DNA of 64,000 bases from Flammula alnicola (taxonomy: Eukaryota; Basidiomycota; Agaricomycetes; Agaricales; Strophariaceae): positions 186,001-250,000 of the forward strand of contig JADNRV010000036.1 in assembly GCA_015499995.1 (NCBI GenBank), given 5' to 3'. The notes below the pieces were generated by a model. The model worked only from the letters and a program-made list of their open reading frames with translations, was not told where the DNA came from and did no database searches. Position 1 is the first letter of the stretch, and the number at the start of each line of letters is the position of its first letter. Positions 21,813 to 32,233 of this stretch are shown piece by piece. The position numbers were made by a program, and so were the translations under genes.

Positions 21813-22518
21813 CTGCAGGGCTAGCGCTTGGGAAGATTCAGAAATACAGTTGTTCCCCTTTCCTTCCCGACTCTGGAAGTCTGGAAAATTATTAACTGAT
21901 TATGCATCATACTAGTGAGCTCAGGGATAGTGCCCAATAGAGAGCGTCACCTGGGTGAAATCATATATTAACGAAGTCGGGTGAATGGGCGCTTCTCGCA
22001 GCTGTAAATTACTCAGCAAGAATTAGAAAAATAATTCACTGGCAGCTCCACGAAACCATACTAACGGTGCAAACTGAGAGTTACAATAGCACTAATATAG
22101 CGAGCAAGGTAGAGTTCGTGTGGTTACGAGCAGACAGTCTACAGATATCAGCCGAATCCTTAAACTGCGATTGGCGCGGCGCGGACCTAAGGAATTCGAA
22201 GTTTCAAGTAGAATATGTATAAAACGCTCAAAACGCTCACACTCTAAAGCCTAATTTGAAATAGGCCACAAGAAGTTGCATCTCGAAGAATACCCCACCC
22301 GTTTGAACGCCGATGCTTACGCGTCTTATGTAGGAGCCGTCCCGTTTCTCCATAAGAAATTTCTTTTGTAATCGATCCTGAATTTTGCAAGAATTTTGAT
22401 ATCTTTTTACAGGCTCCCGATCTCAAAACTCTCGCAATGCTCGCCGGCGGAGAAAAAGGATAGTTCACTTTTCCCAGATTCAAAGGCGAACGATCGGACG
22501 GTGCCATGAGAGCTCTCA
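21813..22518. other. Spacer between two transposons
   Basis: No supported gene. A frame on the minus strand (22244-22537) is open but has no recognisable features and runs into the hAT insertion site, so it may be what the hAT element interrupted. Confidence 0.5.
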
Positions 22519-22526
22519 GTGACCGG
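22519..22526. repeat. Left target site duplication of the hAT element
   Basis: GTGACCGG, identical to 26621-26628. Confidence 0.9.
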
Positions 22527-25500
22527 TAAGGCTCCAACCGTACAATCTACTTACTCTATATATATGGTTTATACCGTATAGGTATATGTATAGATATAGG
22601 GCTGCCCGGCATATCTTCAGTACACAGTAAATATACAGTATATGATACATCTATAGGGTTGATTATTAAGGCCAACTTTTGGTTCCGTCGGGATAATATT
22701 TGAGGCTAGAATCCTTTGCGGACATCTAAGGACGCACCTTTGGAGACTATGTCTGTCTGCCATGGACCAGAGAGGGCCGGCAAGTCCTAAGCAAATCAGC
22801 GGCAACTTAGAGTTGCAATTTTTCCTTGAGAGTCAAATTTGTCCCACTTTCTGACGTCTACGGTCTCTGCACCCACCAAAATGCCGTTACCTAACTTCTC
22901 AGGGTTTTCCGAGAAGGTTAAGGAGTTATCTTCCCTCATAAAAGACCTCCCTGCCAACGTTCCACTTGCAAAAAAAGAAGACCGCATCTACGAAGTCTTT
23001 CAAGCAATACCTGTTCCTCAAGATCCAAACGAACACTGGCCGGTCTTCAACCGACGCATGGATATCTTATTCGGCGAAGATGTCCGTGGTGAAGATGGCC
23101 GTCTTCTACATGTTAAACGTGGCCAGTTCGGGATGGATCTTGTGGTGTTATACATCAAAGAAGCGACTGAAGTCGGGTTCCTTATGTGGGAACCGGCCTT
23201 ATTGAAGGTTGAACGGATTGTCAACGAAATAAAATACCTTATGTATGTGTTGACTCATGTATCAACGTTTTCTAAAAATACTAATATAGGGAGTAGCGCG
23301 GCAAAGTCTAAGACCCCCGCGGAAAAGTCTGGAGCAAAGCCAAAGGTATCAGCAGCACAGAAAAGAAAGCAACAGCAGCCAACCGTTGAAGACGTGAATG
23401 ATGACGATGATCCAGAATATGCGCCCCCTAAGCGAGCTCGCCGTGAACCAGGATCGCCAACTGCAGTCTATGACAGTGGCGGCGATGAGATCTTGGACGA
23501 AACTGAACAGAGCATAAATTTGGTGTGTTAGTATTCATATTTTGGCACTGCATAACATAGCAAACAAATCTACTTGCAGGCTGAGCGAAAGAAAGCAAAG
23601 AAAGCTCGTTCTGAAGAGGAGCAGCACCGGGCAAAGGCCAATTCTACAAAGGCAAAGCCATCTGCCAAAAGCGCAAAGAAATCAAATAAAAGTGCAGCGC
23701 CTGTTTACAACGTGGACTCTGGAAGCGAGTCTGATGGACAGTCTGCTCTCCGGTCTGTGCAGGAAAGTGAAAGTGCGAAATATGGACGACGTGGACCAGC
23801 AAATGCGAGTATGCAGTCCTATCATGACCCTACCCCAACCACAGATAAAAGTGGAGCGAAGCGGTGGGAATTTAAATGCAAATTTTGCTCTGCGTAAGTC
23901 CTTGTTAGCTACGCCAATACGAAGAGTTAAGGACCATGCTAATTTTTCACCTAAAAGGACTCGTACCTTTCACCGTACCATTCAGGGAAAGGATATCACA
24001 TTTGATGACGAGCCTGTCCTCCCAAAGCTCAACAACCTTGCCACCCACAATATGGAATGCAAGAAGCGAAATGTTGATGAGAATACGGCGCATAAAGACG
24101 ATGATCCAAAGGCTGACCAGATGAACCTCAAGAGGAGTGCCGAGCTAATGGCCGAGTACTTGAAAGCAGGCGACCTGAATCCTGCAATTGAAGCAAATCA
24201 GAAGGGATTTTTACGGCTTTTCTCTGCATGGATTCTCGACGAAAGCTTACCGTGGACCACCGGAGAAGCTCCCTCCCTTGATATTCTATTCCGCTATCTC
24301 AAAATCAAATTCATGCTGCCATCCGACACAACAGTCCGTAATCAACTAACCCATATCTTTGCGGAGCTGCATACAAAGGTAGTGCGTGAGTTTTCGGTAA
24401 GAAATTTTATTAAAATGAGCTGGAACTCTCTAACTCACGTTACATTTTTCAAGGCGGTCAAGTCCAAAATTGCGTACTCGACTGACACCTGGACTACAAA
24501 GCAAATGGTCTACACATTTGCGTGCACTATTGGGTCCTTCATTGATGATGACTGGAATCTGATTGAGCGCGTCGTGGATTTTAAGCTGCTCGAAGACAAG
24601 GAACATGGTGGTGTACAAGGAGGTTTCGCTTTTGTGAATGGGGCGAGAAAGCGTGGTGGGCTAGACAAGATGAGTCACACACACGTAATCATGATCTATT
24701 CTCTTACCGCTGTGAAACCTTTACTTCATTAGCCTTACAACTGACAATGCAACAGTCAATGAAGTTATTGTCAAGACAGCTGGTCGTTGCATCCTTGCAC
24801 GCTATGGAATTCCCTTTACACCCGATATGCATATCCGCTGCATTGCCCATGTTATTAATCTTATTGTACAGGCTTTTCTTGCTGCCATCGACGAGGCTGC
24901 AGTTCCAACTCCAGAAACCGATTACTACGAACTCATGAAAGACCTTCCCATCCATTATGACGTGGACCTCGACCCAGATCAAATAGCCTTAGAGAACGAA
25001 GAGATCGAGGAGATCGAGGAAGTCTCTCCTGGTGGCGACGCAATGGATCTTGACTTCGACAAATTAGATGATGATGAGATGGAGGCTATTGGAGGCCAGA
25101 GCGCAATCCAAAGAGTACGTTAGACTTACCCTTGCTATTCCCTTTTTCGTTGAGCTGATAACTATTTAGCTACGATTTATAACGACCAAAATCGTGTCAT
25201 CTCCACAGCGTAGGCTCCAGTTCCGTAAAATTGCCCGAGCCAAGTATGAAGTAAATGACCGCCGCTCCAAACTCATGGTAGTGCGTGATGTGAAGACTCG
25301 CTGGAACTACACCCATGCCATGATACGGCGTGGCGAGTTACTGAAACCGGTGGGTTTTCTTTTTCGCCGGAACGAATATTTTCATTCATGCTTAATTGTC
25401 GTCGAAGGTGATTGATACTTGGGTCTTCAATACAGAAGAACTACGCAGTGCAACACTGAGTTCTGCAGACTGGAAACTCCTTGGACAGATTGCTGACGTT

Positions 25501-26620
25501 CTCGAGGTATGTGCTGTTCAAATCATCAAGATGTCCCCGTTCATTCTCATCATGCGTCATATAGGTTTTCACCCATGCAACAGCGCAAATGTCTATGTCA
25601 TCACGCCCAACCATTCCTTTTGTCCTCCCTGTCTACGAGAACATAGATCGCCATCTTCAAGCTACGAAATCTAATCTGTCAGCCCCCGAGCTCATCCGCA
25701 ATGGTGCCGCCACAGCATATGAGAAACTAATCAAGTACAAGAAGATTGCTGACGGAAATCAGTTCTATACTATTGGAACAGGTGTGTCTTAATTCTTACC
25801 TCTTGCCGCATTTATCTGACACCATGCCTATCCAGTTTTGCATCCGTATATGTGAACTGAATGGTTCAAAAATACAGTCCGACCTACGCCAACGTTAAAC
25901 GGCGACGACCTGAAAAAAGCCCAAAAAGACGCAGTTTTGAGAGCCGAAACTCTGTTCACCCACGTTGCACAGACGTACCACGAAAATCAACCCCCACCGC
26001 CTTCAGATCCTGAACCGCCAACCCCATCAACTGCGGAAGCCTCGAATAGTGGATGGCTTGCAAGTATCTGCGAGTTCGAATATTCGGCAGTGCCATCGAC
26101 AACGACACCCGGTGATCTTTTTAAAGAAGAGTTGCGTCGATACTTGGCATTTGAAGGTGGCCGAGGAGAGATTCTTGATCCTTTGGCATGGTGGAAGGTA
26201 AGCCTTGAGCTGCACAACATGATCTGTATCTTTACTCACATCTCTTTATTGTACCAGATTCACGGTGCTGCGTTTCCTACCCTCTCACGTATGGCCCGTG
26301 ACTTTTTGGCAATACCAGCCACCAGTGTATCAGTGGAGCGCACATTTTCGAAGTCTCGGCACATTTGTAGTGACTTGAGGAGCTCGTTGAAGGCTGACAC
26401 AGTCACAGAAGCATTGCTGTCAAAGGTTTGGATTAGAAGTGGCCTTTTCTCGGTGAACGCGCCAGTTGTAGCACGAAAAAAGCATGGTTCGACGTAGGCC
26501 TAGCAACAACCCTATATTTTAACCATATTTTCATATATATATAGTTATTATACACTAATATACCATATCCGTATATATAATTAATTTTGTCTATACCTAT
26601 AGTATATGGTTGGAGCCTTA
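22527..26620 (+). mobile_element. hAT superfamily DNA transposon with perfect 8 bp target duplication
   Basis: Both ends carry the 13 bp inverted repeat TAAGGCTCCAACC (22527-22539 and, inverted, 26608-26620); the match extends to 16 of 17 bases. Directly outside lies GTGACCGG on both sides (22519-22526 and 26621-26628), the 8 bp target duplication typical of hAT. The 4,094 bp interior holds one multi-exon transposase gene on the plus strand, with AT-rich flanks (TATATA runs). Ends and duplication without mismatch suggest a fairly recent insertion. Confidence 0.93.
22881..26497 (+). pseudogene. hAT transposase gene with one in-frame stop codon
   Basis: Starts at the ATG in CCAAAATGCCG (22881). 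The first exons are basic and low in complexity (AKSKTPAEKSGAKPKVSAAQ), followed by a BED-type zinc finger split by an intron (WEFKCKFC ... HNMECKK). The catalytic core shows STDTWTTKQMVYTF, LTTDNATVNEV, MHIRCIAHVINLIVQ and VVRDVKTRWNYTHAM. The C-terminal hAT dimerisation domain reads FPTLSRMARDFLAIPATSVS then VERTFSKSRHIC. Introns have good GT-AG sites. A TGA at 25853-25855 interrupts the conserved ...LHPYM(*)TEWFKNT reading; a CGA to TGA transition would explain it. The only alternative, a 32-base intron there, is too short. No frameshift was found, so the gene died recently or is read through. Confidence 0.85.
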
Positions 26621-26628
26621 GTGACCGG
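26621..26628. repeat. Right target site duplication of the hAT element
   Basis: GTGACCGG, identical to 22519-22526. Confidence 0.9.
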
Positions 26629-26903
26629 TAATCGGAACTAGTGGCGATAATGCGTGTATTTCTAGGCTCCTTTTGTCATTCAGATGATTTTTCACGGCGA
26701 CAAGCAATGTTCTTCACTACTCTGTCAGTGACTGATTGACCTAACGTTCTAAATATTTGGCATGGATGTGCACTACTCCTGCTTCTGTCCCGCTATCTGG
26801 ATTACTTAGAAGCATCGAGTTTCACCAAGGAGGACAAAGGAAATTAGAGACCTATAAATTTGACAAAAGCTAATTTAGTAAAATCAATGAACGACATCCA
26901 GTG

Positions 26904-27323
26904 TGTCGGAAACTTCCAGAATGCCTGATAAGGCCGAAATCTTAATAATATTCGGGTTTCTGATTAGGCCTGAACAGGGGAGGAGTTAGCATGACCAGGT
27001 GACTGGATATTGCATGATTAGGTAAATTATGCGTGATAAGAGGAGCGCTTCATGAACAGGAGGATTTATTTATTTCGCCGACATGGAGGCTCGAACCAAA
27101 AGTTTATAGGCTACACTTTATGTAATGTAGTCATAGGATTTAGTGACGATCAAACCACTGAGTCAAAGGGCCAACGGAAAAATAGATCCAACCCCACGAC
27201 ATATCCAACAGCCACCCAAACGTAGCCTGAACAGGCTAACTCCTACCCTGATCAGGCCTGATCAGAGAAGCCGAATATTATCGGCATTATCGGCTTGATA
27301 AGGCATTCTGGAAGTTTCCGACA
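26904..27323. mobile_element. Short inverted-repeat element (MITE or fold-back type)
   Basis: The arm at 26904-26990 (TGTCGGAAACTTCCAGAATG at the outer end, GGAGTTAGC at the inner end) is the imperfect inverted copy of 27235-27323. Outer 22 bases match fully; the inner part shares AATAATATTCGG, TTAGGCCTGA/TCAGGCCTGA and AGGAGTTAGC. The 245 bp core has no reading frame of note but holds Pol III box-like motifs. No clear target duplication was seen. Confidence 0.65.
27087..27165 (-). promoter_or_regulatory. tRNA-like internal Pol III promoter (A and B boxes), possible SINE
   Basis: On the minus strand TGACTCAGTGG (27165-27155) resembles an A box and GGTTCGAGCCT (27097-27087) a B box, about 58 bases apart. 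TGAC...GTCA can form a D-arm, but I could not close an acceptor stem, so this is not a working tRNA gene. It may be a decayed tRNA or a tRNA-derived SINE head inside the inverted-repeat element. Confidence 0.35.
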
Positions 27324-27464
27324 TTGGCTTGTACTAGACAATGGCTACTTGACAATGTTCGAACGGTGGGATTTGTTGCTATGACCAAGATCACCAGTCG
27401 ACACTTTTTTATCCGCCTCTCTACGTATCTCGCTCGAAAATTGATTAAACTTACCAGTAAAACG

Positions 27465-27494
27465 GTGTCGGACTCCGTCACTCGGAGCCGACAC
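27465..27494. repeat. Strong hairpin
   Basis: GTGTCGG-A-CTCCG pairs with CGGAG-CCGACAC (12 bp, one bulged A, loop TCACT) and is followed at once by CTAAA. It may mark the end of a transposable element. Confidence 0.5.
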
Positions 27495-29005
27495 TAAAAA
27501 TGAGTTACTATGAAACGTAATAATTCCTATTTACATAGCCTGAAGGCTCCCATAATATTAAAAATAGGATAGGTACGACTGCGACCGAGTCTCGAGCTTT
27601 CTGGTCTCAATTCGCTTTCTCTAAGAACCCCTGCTCACGGGTGGGGGGCAAACCTAGACTTTTGGATTTGTGTTCGGACAAAACGATTCCTAGACTTTCT
27701 GAGCTCGCGCCATGACCTTCTCAGAGGTCAAATTTTGGTTCCGACGAGGCTGAGTGGCTATCCACTTATTATCATGGGTCCTCTGCCCAATTGTCTGTTA
27801 AATGAACCTCGATGATGCCCACATATGAGAGGCTTTAGGGTACTCAGGCTCTTCCCCATTCCCACAGTGGGAGCCGACCGTGGCGAACACCTCTTTGTTG
27901 GCTTGCGCACTTCGTCGAGAGATCCGTATCAATAAATGATGGAAGGACGAATATATTATTCCGAATATCTGATAGCACAGAGGCTGAGTGTTGGCTTAAG
28001 CGTCTTAACTTGAATATCTTGACGTTCGGACTGTGCAAAAGGAAGGGTAAGCGTAAATACCGGCAAGACGACGCATTATGTTCGCTGGGCAGCATACGGC
28101 GCATCTATAATATTACCGACATGCTTGATGCAGATGGCGATGAATGGAATGCGTTTACTTACCTGCGAGTTTGGGCGTTCAGATACAACTGATTCGACAA
28201 ATAGTGTTGCAGTGCGATCTGAGATCTGAGGTCTGAGGGCGCGTAGATTAGATTAGATTGAAATGTGGCTGTGTATGACCGCGGAATACTTAGGACGAAC
28301 CCTTACTCGCGACGCTATACCGCACGGCGCTGACACGACGCGTTCTGGAGCACTAACACCCTCAGGGAGCTGATATTGCATGCTTCAATGGCCGGTAAAG
28401 CTAAACCTTACAGACTGTACGCAAAGAGAATAGGACTCGGAGATCGAAATGATCAATCTCCGCTCTAATTATAAATCGCAAACCTTCTTCCTTCGACGTT
28501 GCCCACGACAAACTTGTCTTCTCTTCTTTTGTGCGATGCAATCGCTTGGTTACATCCTCGCCGACCAGGACGTAGCTCATTCCAATATGTTAAAAAATGT
28601 TGGAACTATTACCAATCCAACGGTGTACCAACTTGGACCACAAATTTGCTTATGAATTGGAAGAATTCGAAGGCTTTTTCGTGCTCAGTCTCAGAACACC
28701 CTCTGAAATACACTATAATCTGAGGAACTGGAACTATCTTTATGCAAGTGGCTCGGTGACGGCTTCCTTTCGCACCCCGGATTTAGCTCTAGTAATCACT
28801 GCGGTAAGTAAGCCTCTTCTTAGTCAGCCCAGTCAGCACAAACTAAGCCTTCCAAGCACGCAAGATTCACGGGAAATGAAGTCAGTTGATTATTTGATTG
28901 ACTTCCCCGGTTCCTATATAAGATGGTTTGAGCTCGCAGTGAAAGATCCCCACTTCTAGGATTCTCACTCGAATTCTCACCCAACGATCTACTTGCTGCA
29001 CCCTA
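27495..29005. other. Repeat-rich spacer without a supported gene
   Basis: 1.5 kb of mostly decayed sequence after the transposon island, with short tandem GATCTGAG/GATTAGATT motifs near 28218-28258. A frame at 28597-28959 is open but has no recognisable domain. The last 300 bases are presumably the promoter of the gene at 29006. Confidence 0.5.
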
Positions 29006-29944
29006 ATGTCAGACTTGACGACGACCGTGAGCCTCCTCTATCTCACACCACCGGAAGGAGGCGTGAGGGCCTACCAGAGCCTTGACGCCGATCCCATAAC
29101 TGGAGAACGCAAGAGGAACTTCGGGCGTGAGGAGAAAGAAGTTGTCGTTGAAAACGTCCGCGGCAGAGAGGACACCGTCACTCTCGACACTGCCGGATTC
29201 CAGTTCTTCAAGCACGCCTCCAAGCACACCACGTTCCTCAATGACGAAGATATCCGCTCAGAGTATTACCCAGAGAGTATTGAGCTTATAAAGAAGCTGA
29301 CAGGGGCTAGCCGAGTGGAGATATTCGACCATAGTCAGTATCTATTTTTACGAATATGTTGCACCAATAACTAACCTATTTACAGCTGTTCGTCGACGTA
29401 ACCCGGGCACTGTCGACGACGGCCCCGACCGTCGCCAGCCTGTTTCCCAGGTACACGTCGACCAAACCACCGATTCCGCCATAGCGCGTGTGCATCGACA
29501 CCTCCCCGCATCAGACGCACCAAAGCTCCTTGAGCGCCGCTTCCAGATCATTAACCTCTGGCGACCGATCGAGGTCCCCGCGTTCGACTGGCCTCTGGGT
29601 TTGTGCGATTACAGAAGCGTGGATACCAAGGAGGATGTTTTCCCCATGGCACTGATTTATCCTGACCGCGAAGGCGAGACCCTTGGTGTCAAGTATAACC
29701 CGAACCACAAATGGAAGTACCTACGTGGAATGACCCCAGAGGAAATTGTCTTGATCAAATGGTTTGTGCTGTTCCCCCGTCTATGACACCAGGGTTTTCT
29801 GACGATATTTCCAGCTTTGATTCAGTCCAGGATGGCAGCGTGGCCGTTTTCACCCCGCACACGGGCTTCAACGATCCCACCACTCCCGAAGGAGCGCCTT
29901 TCCGGCAGTCAATTGAAATGAGAACCCTCGTGTTCTACGACTAG
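29006..29944 (+). CDS. AsaB/CmcJ-type (GA4-desaturase-like) oxidoreductase family protein
   Basis: Three exons with clean introns (a CTAAC branch site in the first) give about 275 residues. Highly conserved family blocks can be read in order: VEIFDHTVRRRNPG, RRQPVSQVHVDQT, RFQIINLWRPIEVPAFDWPL, CDYRSVDTKED, YNPNHKWKYLRGMTPEEIVL, IKCFDSVQDGSVAVFTPHTG and IEMRTLVFYD at the end. The family is common in fungi, often in secondary-metabolite clusters, and is named after aspergillic-acid AsaB, cephamycin CmcJ and GA4 desaturase; the His/Asp pairs (VHVDQT, PHTGF) suggest a metal-dependent enzyme. No biosynthetic partners adjoin it here, so the substrate cannot be guessed. Confidence 0.88.
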
Positions 29945-30937
29945 GTTTGATGCTGGGGACAGTATCTGTATATTAGACATGTTGTATGTTGTATCTTTAT
30001 CGCAGTCACTGTTTTGATTAGAGCAAATTCTGTCATCTATTTTTACCTCCAACTGTGCGAATCTGACAAATTCGGGCCGGCACGGCCTAGTCCCAGCCCA
30101 GAACCGGTTTTCACTAGGAACGTTGAATTCCAACGAATTCGCAAAAACTTCAAAGACGCCGCCTCCTCTCTATGTTCACAGGTTACCGACCCAACTCTTC
30201 CTTGAGGCTCGACAGCTTAACCGAAGCGGCGAAATCGGACCTGTTGGCATTTTTGGACTGCAATCTTTAAGGTGTATCGTGTCTCTTGGGTCAGACAAAA
30301 ACTCATGCATAACTCCTTTTTAGATTGGAGAGATTATCAGAAGATGCAGTCTCGTTGGCGACAAGCTCGATTCGATTGCCCTCATGAACGCATTTGATAT
30401 TTAGACCTTAGCTCTCCAAAGATTGAGGATACTGCACGAAGAGCCGAAGGCCTTAATAGTGGTTACAAGCCATGGTATCAACTCGTCACGAATGGTTCAA
30501 ACGTATCGGAGTTTACCTTGCCGCTGTATTGGCTTCGTTGTTCGCACAGCTCATAACAGTCCACCTTTCTCGCGGCGGCTTGGTGTCTACTGCTTCCCTA
30601 TTGACTTCGCCGTTGATATCTTGTTTCTACTTCCAACCTCGCAGACTCCCGCCACGGCCCTTGCGCGAGGAGGTATAGCCTGAATTCATATATGGCGATT
30701 TGACAACTCGGGGGCGTGGCACAGAAGTAGAAGAACGATCATTCATCCCGGTAAATTCAAAACCAACTCTTCACCGTCATTTTCGACATTCATATATTGA
30801 AGGTCCCAAAATCCACAACTTCATGAATAAATTTGGGGATAAAGTCCACGACCAGCCCAAGGAAATTGCAACGGTGATGCAGTTTGTTGAAGGTGGGCGA
30901 AAAGAAAAGAAGCGAGTTAGGTGCTTTCGTCTGATCC
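29945..30937. other. Intergenic, possible gene remnants
   Basis: About 1 kb with no complete gene. Two stretches look coding-like but stay unassigned: 30472-30678 (a hydrophobic helix FKRIGVYLAAVLASLFAQL, like a membrane anchor) and 30740-30890 (HFRHSYIEGPKIHNFMNKFG). They may be pieces of one lost gene. Confidence 0.4.
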
Positions 30938-32210
30938 CTACATCCCCTTGCTCACTTCCATCACCACCACCTCTAGCGTCTCTGCCTCCTTCGAGCGGCC
31001 CTGGTGTCTGTAGGTGGCCACAAGATTCGCCATGCTCCTGAGGGTGTCAGGATGCTCGTCTCCTAGCATCCGCTTCCTCTTCTCCACTACCACCACCTCG
31101 AGTGCCTCTGTGTCCTTCCAACGGCCCTGGTCGCTGTACGTGTTCGCAAGGTTTGCCATGCTCCTGAGGGTGTCAGGATGCTCATCTCCCAGTATCTGCT
31201 TCCTTTTCTCCATTACCACCACCTGGAGTGCCTCCGCGCCCTTCAAGTGGCCCTGCTTCCTGTACGTGCTCGCAAGACTCGCCATGCTTGTCAGGGTGTC
31301 AGGATGCTCGTCTCCCAGCATCTGCTTCCTCTTCTCCATTACCACCATGTGGAGCACCTCTGCCTCCTTCCAGCGGCCCTGGTTGTCGTATGTGTTCGCA
31401 AGATTTGCCATGCTCCTGAGGGTGTCAGGGTGCTCGTCTCCCAGTATCTGCTTCCTCTTCTCGAGTACCACCACCTGGAGTGCCTCTGCCTCCTTCGAGC
31501 GGCCCTGGTCCTTGTACGTGATCGCAAGATCTGCCACGCTCCCGAGGGTGTCAGGGTGCTCGTCTCCCAGTATCTGCTTCCTCTTCTCCAGTACCACCAC
31601 CTGGAGCGCCTCTGCCTCCTTCCAGCGGCCCTGGTTGTTGTATGTGTTCGCAAGATTTGCCATGCTTCCGAGGGTGTCAGGGTGCTCATCTCCCAGTATC
31701 TGCTTCCTCTTCTCCATTATCACCACCTCGAGCGCCTCTGCCTCCTTCCAGCGGCCCTGGTCCTTGTACGTGATCGCAAGATTCGATATGCTTCCGAGGG
31801 TGTCAGGGTGATTATCTCCCAACATTTGCTTCCTTTTCTCCATCACCACCACCTGGAGTGCCTCTGCCTCCTTCCAGCGGCCCTGGTTGTTGTATGTGTT
31901 CGCAAGATCTGCCGTGCTCCTGAGGGTGTCAGGGTGCTCGTCTCCCAGCATCTGCTTCCTTTTCTCCATTACCACCACCTCAAGCGTCTCTGCCTCATTC
32001 CAGCGGCCCTGGTTGTTGTATGTGTTCGCAAGATTTGCCATGCTCTCAAGGGTGTCATGGTGTTCGTCTCCCAGCATCTGCTTTCTCTTCTGCATTACCA
32101 CCAACTGGAGCGTCTCTGCCTCCTTCCAGTGGCCCTGGTACATGTACGTGTTCGCAAGATTTGCCATGCTCCCGAGGGTGTCAGGGTGCTCATCTCCCTG
32201 AATCAAAGGT
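30938..32210 (-). repeat. Tandem 126 bp repeats (about ten units) coding TPRs
   Basis: Each unit begins, on the plus strand, near GTGTCAGGGTGCTCGTCTCC and repeats every 126 bp (for example 31425, 31551, 31677). Units differ by scattered substitutions only, with no indel. Confidence 0.9.
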
Positions 32211-32233
32211 GGTTCTCCTCCAGAGGAAGTCAT
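30938..32233 (-). CDS. Orphan array of ten kinesin-light-chain-type TPRs
   Basis: A single open frame of 431 codons made of ten 42-residue repeats with the consensus LGDEHPDTLRSMANLANTY then NQGRWKEAEALQVVVMEKRK. These TPR_10/TPR_12 repeats usually form the C-terminal sensor of fungal NACHT or NB-ARC NLR proteins. Here the frame starts with only ten residues (MTSSGGEPPL) before the first repeat, and I found no nucleotide-binding domain upstream on this strand. It is thus either a stand-alone TPR protein or the end of an NLR that lost its N-terminal part. The 126 bp DNA unit is so conserved that long antisense frames are open as well. Repeat number probably varies between strains. Confidence 0.75.
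   Translation of the reverse strand: MTSSGGEPPLIQGDEHPDTLGSMANLANTYMYQGHWKEAETLQLVVMQKRKQMLGDEHHDTLESMANLANTYNNQGRWNEAETLEVVVMEKRKQMLGDEHPDTLRSTADLANTYNNQGRWKEAEALQVVVMEKRKQMLGDNHPDTLGSISNLAITYKDQGRWKEAEALEVVIMEKRKQILGDEHPDTLGSMANLANTYNNQGRWKEAEALQVVVLEKRKQILGDEHPDTLGSVADLAITYKDQGRSKEAEALQVVVLEKRKQILGDEHPDTLRSMANLANTYDNQGRWKEAEVLHMVVMEKRKQMLGDEHPDTLTSMASLASTYRKQGHLKGAEALQVVVMEKRKQILGDEHPDTLRSMANLANTYSDQGRWKDTEALEVVVVEKRKRMLGDEHPDTLRSMANLVATYRHQGRSKEAETLEVVVMEVSKGM

Noticed and set aside
25836..25875. 32-base intron that would remove the transposase stop codon
   Set aside because: It is shorter than any intron in the window, and the reading across the stop (LHPYM, then TEWFKNT) is conserved family sequence.
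27061..27180. Functional tRNA gene on the minus strand
   Set aside because: A and B boxes and a D-arm can be drawn, but no acceptor or T-stem pairing; kept only as a tRNA-like remnant.
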